A stretch of 53,091 nt of DNA, taken from Blastocatellia bacterium. Its GTDB lineage: Bacteria > Acidobacteriota > Blastocatellia > Chloracidobacteriales > Chloracidobacteriaceae. Positions 45,989 through 53,091 of the stretch are shown here, piece after piece (the stretch's first letter is position 1; the number at the start of each line of letters is the position of its first letter). Position numbers and translations under genes: made by a program. A model generated the notes under the pieces. The model saw nothing but the letters and a program-made list of their open reading frames with translations, searched no databases and was not told the DNA's origin. Location of the stretch: the NCBI GenBank assembly GCA_019695185.1, contig JAIBAN010000058.1, positions 1 to 53,091 on the forward strand, given 5' to 3'.

Positions 45989-46291
45989 TTAAATTTCAGG
46001 CCGGATCATCCGGTTAACCGGTTCACAACCTGGCTGGGTTTCCCGGTGGAGTTCGGTGTTGCGGTTGGGGCGTCGAATTTTTAAGTAATTGAATACATCC
46101 AACACCCCGGCCACAGCGCAGACAACTCCGCACATATCCCACTTTAAAACGTTGTTTTTGGCTGTGCCGGTGAGGATGACCACTCCATAATGGGCTGTCA
46201 CCTTGATGTTCCTGCAATCCCTGGGGAAATGATGTTGTAATTCGGCCATCACCTCTTTTTCGAGCTCTACATCACGTTCGGTTTGAAGCAT
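45989..46291 (-). CDS. BON-domain protein
   Basis: 100 residues from the ATG at 46291, which has a strong SD (AGGAGG, complement of 46294-46299). A longer in-frame start at 46498 has no family similarity. It is a single BON domain: LEKEVMAELQHHFPRDC then IKVTAHYGVVILTGTAKN and VLDVFNYLKIR. There is no signal peptide, unlike periplasmic OsmY. Other BON proteins bind phospholipid or associate with stress proteins. It is first gene of the BON-PRTase-USP group. Confidence 0.8.
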   Translation of the reverse strand: MLQTERDVELEKEVMAELQHHFPRDCRNIKVTAHYGVVILTGTAKNNVLKWDMCGVVCAVAGVLDVFNYLKIRRPNRNTELHRETQPGCEPVNRMIRPEI

Positions 46292-46427
46292 AACCACCTC
46301 CTGAAATCCGGCGGGCAGTTTGGCCGGGCCGCTGCTGAAAAGCTGCTCCCGCCATGAAATATCATGGCAAACCTCATACCATTTCAAATTCTGACTAAAT
46401 CGGCTTGAAATCAAGGGGTTAAAAGGA

Positions 46428-46451
46428 AAAGAGGGGGAAAACCCCCTCTTT
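46428..46451 (-). terminator. Terminator after DHOD-like gene
   Basis: AAAGAGGGGG pairs perfectly with CCCCCTCTTT around AAAA; T-rich sequence follows in the leftward direction. It ends the nifJ-DHOD-like unit 44 nt past the stop. Confidence 0.75.
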
Positions 46452-46494
46452 GACGCGAAATATTTCACAGTTGTATGGAATGCCCAAAGGACCC

Positions 46495-47508
46495 TCAAAA
46501 CAAGGAACCGGTTGGGTCAAACCGCCAGGACTGCAGAACCTTCATATAGTTGGCCCGTTCAAAAGCCGCCGGTTCGGCGACATTCTTCTGGCTCATGCTG
46601 CCTTGCATCTGTTTGACCGAAACATATTCCCGCTCCTCCATCCAGCGCGTCATGTCAGCCACAACTTCATTGATACGTTTCAGACCATGTTGCAACAGTT
46701 CGGAGGTCATCATGGTGACGGCAGCTCCCGCCATCAACCCTTTCAAAACATCTTCGTGGGTATGCACTCCGCTTGTGATGGCGAAATCAACCGGCACGCG
46801 TCCATACAAAATGGCCACCCATCGCAACGGTAACCGCAAGGCGTTTGAATCACTGAGAACCAGATGGGGAACAACTTCCAGATTTTCCAGATCAAAATCC
46901 GGCTGGTAAAACCGGTTGAAGAGCACCAGGGCGTTGACGCCCTGAGCGGCCAAACGGTGAGCCATATTGGCCGGAGAGCTAAAAAACGGTCCCAGTTTCA
47001 TTGAAACCGGAATGGTGCAGGCTTCTTTGACATCAGCCAGCACGTCCAGGTACATCTGTTCGACATAGCCTCCCGACAGGTGCGGGTCGGTGGGAATGTA
47101 ATAGACGTTCAGTTCCAGGGCATGGGCTCCGGCTTCCTGGATTTTCTGGGCGTATTCAACCCAACCTCCGCTCGAAATCCCGTTCAGGCTGCCAATAATG
47201 GGGATATTTACGGCGGCACGGGCTTTTTGAATCAGGTTGAGATATTCATCCGGTCCGACGTTGTAGGTGTTGAGGTCCGGAAAATAGCTCATGGCCTCGC
47301 TGTAGCTATCGGTGCCATAACTGAGAAAATGGTCCAGCCGGTGGCTTTCCTTGGTAATTTGCTCCTCAAAAAGTGAATACATCACAATGGCTGGCGCTCC
47401 CGCATCTTCCAGGCGGCGAATGTTATCCAGATTTTTGGTAACCGGGGAAGCCGATGGAACCACGGGGTGCTTCAGGTTCAGTCCCATGTAGGTGGTTGTC
47501 AAATCCAT
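46495..47508 (-). CDS. Dihydroorotate dehydrogenase-like flavoprotein
   Basis: 337 residues, TIM-barrel FMN enzyme of the PyrD family: start [20 protein letters not shown], then [29 protein letters not shown] and [19 protein letters not shown] (phosphate-binding end). Some residues of true DHODs are changed, and there is no pyrimidine gene nearby. Such DHOD-like proteins often neighbour pyruvate:ferredoxin oxidoreductase, as here, so a role in ferredoxin-linked anaerobic redox is more likely than pyrimidine synthesis. SD AAGGAGA lies before the ATG; heptamer element F directly upstream separates it from nifJ, with which it is probably still cotranscribed. Confidence 0.85.
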   Translation of the reverse strand: MDLTTTYMGLNLKHPVVPSASPVTKNLDNIRRLEDAGAPAIVMYSLFEEQITKESHRLDHFLSYGTDSYSEAMSYFPDLNTYNVGPDEYLNLIQKARAAVNIPIIGSLNGISSGGWVEYAQKIQEAGAHALELNVYYIPTDPHLSGGYVEQMYLDVLADVKEACTIPVSMKLGPFFSSPANMAHRLAAQGVNALVLFNRFYQPDFDLENLEVVPHLVLSDSNALRLPLRWVAILYGRVPVDFAITSGVHTHEDVLKGLMAGAAVTMMTSELLQHGLKRINEVVADMTRWMEEREYVSVKQMQGSMSQKNVAEPAAFERANYMKVLQSWRFDPTGSLF

Positions 47509-47524
47509 AGGAAAGTCTCCTTGT

Positions 47525-47623
47525 TTCAGGGGTTCAGGGTTCAGGGTTCAGGGTCCAGGGTCCAGGGTTCAGGGTTCAGGGTTCAGGGTTCAGGGTTCAA
47601 CCCTCAGCCCTCAGCCCTCAGTC
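47525..47623. repeat. Heptamer element F (compact hairpin form)
   Basis: About ten TTCAGGG/TCCAGGG units (47525-47599) run directly into three CCCTCAG units (47601-47623) without a long core. It lies between nifJ and the DHOD-like gene on the same strand, starts just upstream of the SD of one, and encodes the last codon and stop of nifJ. Confidence 0.82.
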
Positions 47624-50600
47624 CTGGCTTTTGGCCAACTGTTCATATTTCTTCCAGCGCTCGGTAATTTCCTGCTGTGCCTGGCTCATCAGGTGGGCTG
47701 CTCCATCCGGGTCGCTCTGAAGGAGCATGCTGTAACGGGTTTCGTTATAGGCATAATCCTTGAGGGCAATCTTGGGTGGCCGCGAATCCAGTTGGAAGGG
47801 GTTCTTGCCCTGGGCTTTGAGCAGCGGATTGTAACGGTAGAGGGGCCAGTGAGCTGTCTCAACCGCCAGTTTCTGCTGTTGCAATCCTTTGGAAATGTCA
47901 ATTCCGTGGGCAATGCAATGACTGTAGGCAATGATGAGCGACGGTCCGTCATAGGCTTCGGCTTCGAGGAACGCCTTGATGGTATGTACGTCGTTGCCAC
48001 CCATGGCAATCTGGGCCACATAGACGTTGCCGTAACTGATGGCCATCAAACCCAGGTCTTTTTTCATGGTCGCCTTGCCGCCAGCGGCAAATTTCGCCAC
48101 CGCCCCGCGTGGAGTGGCTTTGGAAGACTGTCCGCCCGTGTTGGAATAAACCTCCGTGTCAAGCACCAGCAAATTCACATTGCGTCCGCTGGCCAAAACG
48201 TGATCCAAACCGCCGTACCCAATGTCATAGGCCCAGCCGTCCCCACCGACAATCCAGACACTCTTGCGGGTCAAGGCCCCGCTGACGCTGATTAAATCCT
48301 TGGAAGCAAAATCATCCCGCCCGGCCAGCCGTTTTTTGAGCAGTTCAATGCGGTCACGTTGCCGGAAAATTTCAGCTTCGTCGGTCTGTTCGGATTTGAT
48401 GATGTCGGCGGCCAGCTCGCTTCCAATCACATCCCGCAGCCGTTCCACCAGATGGAGGGCATATTCGCGCTGTTTGTCGAGCGTCAGCCGCATCCCCAAA
48501 CCAAACTCGGCATTGTCTTCAAAAAGTGAATTGCTCCAGGCCGGCCCGCGTCCCTCTTTGTTCGCCGCCCACGGCGTGGTGGGCAGGTTGCCGCCGTAAA
48601 TACTGGAGCATCCGGTGGCATTGGCAATCAAGGCCCGGTCTCCGTAAAGCTGTGACAGCAATTTGAGATATGGTGTTTCACCGCAACCGGCGCAGGCCCC
48701 GGAAAATTCAAAGAGGGGTTCCAAAAGCTGGACATTCTTCACGCTGTCGAATTTCAAGGTGTCGGTGCGCGCAAATTCGGGCAAAGTCAGGAAGAAATCC
48801 CAATTTTTCTTTTCCGCTTCGCGCAGGTCAGGATAATCAGCCATGTTGAGCGCCTTGCGTCCGGCCTGGGTTTTGTCTTTGACGGGGCAAACCTCGACAC
48901 AAAGCCGGCAGCCGGTGCAGTCATCACCTGAAACCTGCAAGCTGTATTTCGTTTCCGTTATTTCCTTAAAGCGGGCATCCGCCGATTTGAAGGTTTCGGG
49001 GGCAGCAGCCAGGTAACTGTCGTCATAGACCTTGCTGCGAATCACGGCATGAGGGCACACCATCACGCACTTGCCGCATTGAATGCACAGGTCGGTATCC
49101 CAGACGGGTATTTCAAGCGCAATATTGCGTTTTTCCCATTGTGTGGTACCAACCGGGAAGGTTCCGTCCACCGGCATGGCGCTCACTGGCAGGGCATCAC
49201 CCCGGCCTGCGATAATTTCAGCGGTCACCTTTTGCACAAAATCCGGAGCAGCGGCAGGCACCACCGGCGGTAATTCGATATGGCTCGAAACAGCTTCGGG
49301 GACCGTCACCTGATGGAGGTTCGCCAGGGTTTCATCCACTGCCGCATAGTTCTTTTTGACCACGGCTTCGCCCCGCCGGCCATAGGTTTTCTTGATGGTT
49401 TCCTTGATTTTTTCAATCGCTTCCTCACGCGGCAACACACCGCTGATGGCAAAAAAGCAGGTTTGCATGACGGTGTTGATACGGTTGCCCATCCCGGCGG
49501 ATTTGGCCACACCATACCCGTCAATCACATAAAACTTCATCTTGAAAGCAATAATTTTCTGTTGCACCTCACGCGGCAGTTGGTCCCAGACCTCCTCCGG
49601 TCCGAATGGACTGTTGAGCAGGAACGTGGCCCCCGGCGTGGCATTTTCGAGCACGTCAAACCGTTCCATAAACCCAAACTGATGCACCGCTATAAAACTG
49701 GCTTTGCGAATCAGATAGGTGCTGTGAATCGGTTTGGGGCCGAATCGGAGGTGGGAAACCGTCCGTGCGCCTGATTTCTTTGAGTCATAGACAAAATAGC
49801 CCTGCGCGTAGTTGGGGGTTTCCTCGCCAATGATTTTAATGGAATTTTTGTTGGCTCCCACCGTGCCGTCCGCCCCCAGGCCCCAGAACATGGCCCGCAC
49901 CACGTAGTCCGGTTCAATATCAAAATCAGGGTCGTAGCTGAGACTGGTGTGGGTCACGTCGTCGTTGATGCCAACCGTAAAATGGTTTTTTGGTTTATCC
50001 TGGTTCAGTTCGTCAAAAACACCTTTGACCATGGCCGGGGTGAATTCCTTGGAGGACAGGCCATACCGTCCGCCGATGATTTTGGGGAAGGTCTTGAACG
50101 GTGAATACACCTGACCGTTGCTGTAATCCTCGCTCACCGCTGTCATCACATCCTGATAAAGCGGTTCGCCGGCGGCTCCCGGCTCTTTGGTCCGGTCCAG
50201 CACGGCCATCTTCCTGACCGTGGCGGGCAGAGCCTGGAGGAAATGTTCAACCGAAAAAGGCCGGAACAGGCGAACTTTGAGCAACCCAACCTTTTCCCCC
50301 TTTTCAATCAGGTAATTGACTGTTTCCTCGGCGGTTTCACAACCCGACCCCATGAGAATGATAACCCGCTCGGCATCCGGAGCCCCCACATAATCAAACA
50401 GGCGATACTGCCGGCCCACGAGCCCAGCCAGCTTGTCCATGGTTTTTTGGACGATTTCCGGAGTGGCCAGATAATATGGATTCACCGTTTCGCGGGCCTG
50501 GAAAAAGACATCCGGGTTTTGTGCCGTTCCCCGAATCACCGGCCTGTCAGGGTTCAAAGCCCGCCCGCGATGGGCTGCGATATGGTCGGAATTCATCATC

Positions 50601-51178
50601 GCCAGAATGTCTTCGTCGCTCAGGCGTTCGATTTTCATAACTTCGTGGGAAGTGCGAAAACCGTCAAACACATTTAGAAACGGAACCCTTGATTCCAATG
50701 TGGCAGCCTGTGCCACCAGGGCCAAATCCATCACTTCCTGTGCGGAGTTGCCAAAGAGCATGGCCCAGCCGGTCGAACGGGTGGACATCACGTCGCTATG
50801 GTCACCAAAAATCGAAAGAGCCTGCCCCGCCAATGAACGGGCGGCAATGTGAAACACGGTGCTGGTCAATTCCCCGGAAATTTTGAACATGTTGGGAATC
50901 ATCAGCAGCAACCCCTGACTGGCCGTAAAGGTGGTGGTGAGCGAACCGGTCTGTAAAGCTCCGTGGACTGCTCCTGCCGCTCCTCCTTCAGACTGCATTT
51001 CCTGAACCAGCGGAACCGTTCCAAAAACATTCGTCTGCCCCAACACCGACCAGGCATCGGCAAACTCACCCATGTTGGATGACGGGGTGATGGGATAAAT
51101 CGCAATCACTTCATTGGTTTTGTGGGCCACGTAAGCCGCTGCTTCATTGGCGTCTAAAGTAACCAGTTCTCGGTTCAT
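47618..51178 (-). CDS. nifJ: Pyruvate:ferredoxin (flavodoxin) oxidoreductase
   Basis: 1186 residues, the single-chain homodimeric type. It oxidises pyruvate with CoA to acetyl-CoA and CO2, reducing ferredoxin or flavodoxin. Domain order is complete: N-terminal pyrimidine-binding domain (AIYPITPSSNMGEFADAW), gamma domain (FGLGADGTVGANKNSIKIIG near 432), EKR region, and ferredoxin domain with CIQCGKCVMVCPH (near 698) and CTGCRLCVEVCP (near 752). The TPP domain has ACAGCGETPY (near 829) and GGDGWAYDIG (near 981) and EVYSNTGGQ. SD GAAGGAGC precedes the ATG. Its presence shows capacity for anaerobic or microaerobic metabolism. Element G lies just upstream; the stop codon is part of element F. Confidence 0.96.
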   Translation of the reverse strand: MNRELVTLDANEAAAYVAHKTNEVIAIYPITPSSNMGEFADAWSVLGQTNVFGTVPLVQEMQSEGGAAGAVHGALQTGSLTTTFTASQGLLLMIPNMFKISGELTSTVFHIAARSLAGQALSIFGDHSDVMSTRSTGWAMLFGNSAQEVMDLALVAQAATLESRVPFLNVFDGFRTSHEVMKIERLSDEDILAMMNSDHIAAHRGRALNPDRPVIRGTAQNPDVFFQARETVNPYYLATPEIVQKTMDKLAGLVGRQYRLFDYVGAPDAERVIILMGSGCETAEETVNYLIEKGEKVGLLKVRLFRPFSVEHFLQALPATVRKMAVLDRTKEPGAAGEPLYQDVMTAVSEDYSNGQVYSPFKTFPKIIGGRYGLSSKEFTPAMVKGVFDELNQDKPKNHFTVGINDDVTHTSLSYDPDFDIEPDYVVRAMFWGLGADGTVGANKNSIKIIGEETPNYAQGYFVYDSKKSGARTVSHLRFGPKPIHSTYLIRKASFIAVHQFGFMERFDVLENATPGATFLLNSPFGPEEVWDQLPREVQQKIIAFKMKFYVIDGYGVAKSAGMGNRINTVMQTCFFAISGVLPREEAIEKIKETIKKTYGRRGEAVVKKNYAAVDETLANLHQVTVPEAVSSHIELPPVVPAAAPDFVQKVTAEIIAGRGDALPVSAMPVDGTFPVGTTQWEKRNIALEIPVWDTDLCIQCGKCVMVCPHAVIRSKVYDDSYLAAAPETFKSADARFKEITETKYSLQVSGDDCTGCRLCVEVCPVKDKTQAGRKALNMADYPDLREAEKKNWDFFLTLPEFARTDTLKFDSVKNVQLLEPLFEFSGACAGCGETPYLKLLSQLYGDRALIANATGCSSIYGGNLPTTPWAANKEGRGPAWSNSLFEDNAEFGLGMRLTLDKQREYALHLVERLRDVIGSELAADIIKSEQTDEAEIFRQRDRIELLKKRLAGRDDFASKDLISVSGALTRKSVWIVGGDGWAYDIGYGGLDHVLASGRNVNLLVLDTEVYSNTGGQSSKATPRGAVAKFAAGGKATMKKDLGLMAISYGNVYVAQIAMGGNDVHTIKAFLEAEAYDGPSLIIAYSHCIAHGIDISKGLQQQKLAVETAHWPLYRYNPLLKAQGKNPFQLDSRPPKIALKDYAYNETRYSMLLQSDPDGAAHLMSQAQQEITERWKKYEQLAKSQD

Positions 51179-51189
51179 GACGATGCTCC

Positions 51190-51312
51190 TTCAGGGTTCA
51201 GGGTTCAGGGTTCAGGGTTCAGGGTTCAGGGTTTTTGAATACCAGGAAAATCAAGGTATGAATTGGATTTCAATTCTCAATTCTCAATTAAAAAGACCTC
51301 AGGCCCCAGACC
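51190..51312. repeat. Heptamer element G (reverse orientation, one intact arm)
   Basis: Six exact TTCAGGG units (51190-51231) are followed by TTTTTGAATACCAGG, then ATTCTCAATTCTCAATT (inverted GAATTGA units) and AAAAGACC. This is the core of element D read from the other strand. The second arm is reduced to AGGCCCCAGACC. It lies between nifJ (11 nt upstream of its ATG) and the stop of the M14-type gene (6 nt). Confidence 0.82.
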
Positions 51313-51318
51313 GTGGAT

Positions 51319-52671
51319 TTACTCTTTCACATGTTGTTTGCGGCGGCTGATGGTCAACACGCCGAACTCGGTTGACTGCTTGCGAAAGCCCAACAGATGG
51401 CAGATTTCCACCACGTACCATTTGGCAATTCGGGTATCCACGTGCAGGGTGTTTTCAAAATCGGGATGACGGCTCACACCGGGCAGGAGGGGCAACAATT
51501 TGTCGAGGTGCAGCCGGCGCGCCAGGGCAGATACTTTGAGCCAAACCGGTTTGACTTCCGAAACCAGAAAGAAACCGTCTTCCCCTTGTTTTTGATACAG
51601 AGGCATAAAAATCCGGCCAGCTTCAGGTGCTTTCACCTCGCCAAAACGGTCAATAGCTACGGTTTGGCCCTGCCGCACCGGAGTGAAGTTAGTGAAACCA
51701 GGTTTCATGGCGAATTCATCCGTGGGGTTGATGGCATGGCGATACCGCAGTTCCATCACCTGCGGCAAACCGGGGGCGGCGTTGCGGAGTAAGGTTTGGT
51801 AATGTTCAAAATCCGGAATATGCGACCGTGAAAGGCAACCGACGGCTTCGAGTGTGATCCAGAGGGCCGCTTCGTGGTAATCAACCGATTCCGGTGCCTC
51901 ATGCTGGCCGGCTTCAAATCCATAAGCGACATACCCAAGCTGATTGATATAGTTGAGAATAGTGCCTTCAATGTTTTCCTCCAGTCCCAAAATCAAGGGG
52001 ACTTCCAGCCGTCGCGCGAGGTGGCGGTTCGCCAGCGTATCGCTGACCAGTGCAAACGGAACACCGGGAGCCGAAGTCGTATGCAGGTCCAGAAAAATGG
52101 CGGGTCCGGTTTTGCGCCGGAGGGCGTCTTCGATGACGGTCAGGAGTTCTTTCTGTTCGCATTCCTCCCAACAGTTGAGCGGCTGCCGATTTTCCAGGTG
52201 GAGGGTTTTCATGCGGTCCGGTGCCCACATGCGGTTCAAGTCCCGTTCAATAAAACGACTTCCCTGGGAAAGGGCGGCTACATTCCCGGCAAACCCCACC
52301 AGTTCCCCTCGGAAATCCTTAGGCCGGTCTTCCAGTTTTTCAAAAACCCGTTTCAGGGCAATTGTGCCTGCGGGCTCATTGCCGTGAATCCCACCAATGC
52401 AAATCACCATCGGCCCGCGCCTTGAACCGCGAAAGGATCCGAGTTTTCGCTCCCACTGCAAATGTGCGACCGGTTCCGCCATAACATCGGTGAGCATAAC
52501 GGTTGTCCCCCTTTCCATTCCGGGAAAAACGATTGAAGCTGCTTTTTCCATAGGCAAAAACTGTGCCTTGGGGTGTTTTTGCAGAAAATGCAGGGATTCG
52601 GGGAAGAAAAAGAGGTAGTTGGGTACGGAAAGTGGGGAAATTTCCCCACTTTTCCCCAGTTGTCCGTCCAT
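51319..52671 (-). CDS. AstE/aspartoacylase-type zinc deacylase (M14-like)
   Basis: 450 residues from the first ATG; later in-frame ATG codons at 52551 and 52518 are also possible, as no start has a clear SD. Family hallmarks are [10 protein letters not shown] (zinc ligands H96 and E99), RDLNR (143-147), LDLHTT (third ligand H197) and a candidate catalytic Glu in GFEAGQH (E253). The family hydrolyses N-acyl amino acids such as N-succinylglutamate or N-acetylaspartate. The first 40 residues ([11 protein letters not shown]) are not typical and overlap a perfect DNA palindrome, which favours a downstream start. Cytoplasmic. Head of the leftward cluster containing nifJ. Confidence 0.82.
   Translation of the reverse strand: MDGQLGKSGEISPLSVPNYLFFFPESLHFLQKHPKAQFLPMEKAASIVFPGMERGTTVMLTDVMAEPVAHLQWERKLGSFRGSRRGPMVICIGGIHGNEPAGTIALKRVFEKLEDRPKDFRGELVGFAGNVAALSQGSRFIERDLNRMWAPDRMKTLHLENRQPLNCWEECEQKELLTVIEDALRRKTGPAIFLDLHTTSAPGVPFALVSDTLANRHLARRLEVPLILGLEENIEGTILNYINQLGYVAYGFEAGQHEAPESVDYHEAALWITLEAVGCLSRSHIPDFEHYQTLLRNAAPGLPQVMELRYRHAINPTDEFAMKPGFTNFTPVRQGQTVAIDRFGEVKAPEAGRIFMPLYQKQGEDGFFLVSEVKPVWLKVSALARRLHLDKLLPLLPGVSRHPDFENTLHVDTRIAKWYVVEICHLLGFRKQSTEFGVLTISRRKQHVKE
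52629..52652. promoter_or_regulatory. Perfect 24-bp palindrome at start of the deacylase gene
   Basis: AAAGTGGGGAAA is followed directly by its reverse complement. If the gene starts at 52551 this lies about 80 nt upstream and could be an operator; if it starts at 52671 it is coding. An additional half copy (TTTTCCCC) lies at 52651-52657. Confidence 0.45.
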
Positions 52672-53091
52672 TCACCGGTTGCAGGCACGCTCCAATCAGT
52701 ACCAATCCAACTTCTGAATTATTTGGTCCTGTAATTATTTCGGTGTTTTGCTGAACAATTTTCTTTTCACCGCAGAGGCGCGGAGGATTCGCAGAGGTTT
52801 CGCAGAGGTTTTCTTTGTTTTTCTCTGCGCATTCTCTGCGAGCTCTCTGCGTCTCTGCGGTGAAAAATAAAACAGCACCAAAAAATTTACAGGTACAATT
52901 ATTTTCAGGCTGGCTGCTGTCAAACCTGGGGTGGAACTGCCGGAGCCAATTTTTCCAGCCCCGTCCTCAGCTCGACTTTGGCCATTAGGCAGCAAAGCAG
53001 AGCGTGTCGGCTAAACGCTTTAAAAGGGAAATGGGGACTTTTTCCATCTCCTTTGATTCCAACGACATTGAAAAATGAGCCTCCCACCACA
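52672..53091. other. Non-coding end of window
   Basis: Contains the GCAGAG inverted repeat and otherwise no gene I can support on either strand. The upstream promoter of the deacylase gene should be here. Confidence 0.5.
52764..52866. repeat. Imperfect inverted repeat of CGCAGAGG/CTCTGCG units
   Basis: Outer arms TTTTCACCGCAGAG and CTCTGCGGTGAAAA pair perfectly; inside are further GCAGAGG and CTCTGCG units. Similar GCAGAG-rich intergenic repeats, whose accidental translation gives R-R-R-E-x-A-E-type peptides, occur in many unrelated bacterial genomes. No gene is present here. Confidence 0.7.

Noticed and set aside
46292..46498. Long form of the BON protein
   Set aside because: A strong SD sits directly before the internal ATG, and the extension crosses the terminator hairpin at 46428.
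5852..51312. TTCAGGG arrays as telomeres or a linear replicon end
   Set aside because: They are multiple, internal, inverted and located between ordinary genes; no terminal structure is visible.
52735..52995. 86-codon minus-strand frame with an S-P-Q-R-R-R-E-like peptide
   Set aside because: It is a translation of the GCAGAG inverted repeat, a well-known source of false ORFs.

Overview
The window looks like a chromosomal segment of a moderately GC-rich Gram-negative bacterium, most likely an acidobacterium. That placement is inference from gene content: an Oar-type TonB-dependent receptor with an N-terminal carboxypeptidase-regulatory-like domain, a very long SBBP-propeller/Ig-repeat secreted protein, a TPR-CHAT protein and many Tat/Sec-exported proteins. 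I saw no rRNA or tRNA gene and no CRISPR array.

Layout. 1-387 is the end of a transposase cut by the window edge. 702-3868 is a periplasmic redox operon: di-haem cytochrome c peroxidase, Tat-exported metallophosphoesterase, mono-haem cytochrome. 4199-5844 holds a di-iron Fe-S repair protein (RIC) and a PAS-LuxR regulator, suggesting a nitric oxide or redox response. 6063-8020 is a divergent pair: a methionine gamma-lyase-like PLP enzyme and an Lrp/AsnC regulator. 8255-10365 has an exported M20 amidohydrolase and a small secreted protein.

10939-23569 is one long co-directional accessory block that reads as a defence or conflict island. It starts with a CHAT-like protease fused to a transglutaminase-like domain, translationally coupled to an alpha/beta hydrolase. 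Next comes a Septu pair (PtuA ATPase and PtuB HNH nuclease, also coupled by ATGA overlap), then a membrane-anchored beta-propeller protein. It continues with a 1084-residue protein fusing a von Willebrand A domain, a family-1 uracil-DNA-glycosylase-like domain with altered catalytic residues, and an arginine-type ADP-ribosyltransferase. A short unrecognised gene follows. The vWA-UDG-ART fusion is the most unusual protein here; I know of no described system with this architecture.

23796-44091 carries large surface and secreted proteins (PPC/Ig/IPT/dockerin-like protein, TonB receptor, secreted hypothetical, SBBP/Ig giant), a TPR-CHAT protein and a fatty-acyl-CoA synthetase. 44275-52671 is a leftward cluster of anaerobic or stress metabolism: M14-type deacylase, pyruvate:ferredoxin oxidoreductase (nifJ), a dihydroorotate-dehydrogenase-like protein, BON protein, phosphoribosyltransferase and universal stress protein.

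A second unusual signal runs across the whole window. A family of dispersed elements is built from 7-nt tandem repeats (unit TTCAGGG and variants) in inverted orientation around a semi-conserved core that often contains another 7-nt repeat (GAATTGA or GACAATT). Seven loci (5852, 8005, 22694, 38442, 44096, 47525, 51190) sit immediately at gene ends. Some supply stop codons, and the two arms of one element share the same unit variants.
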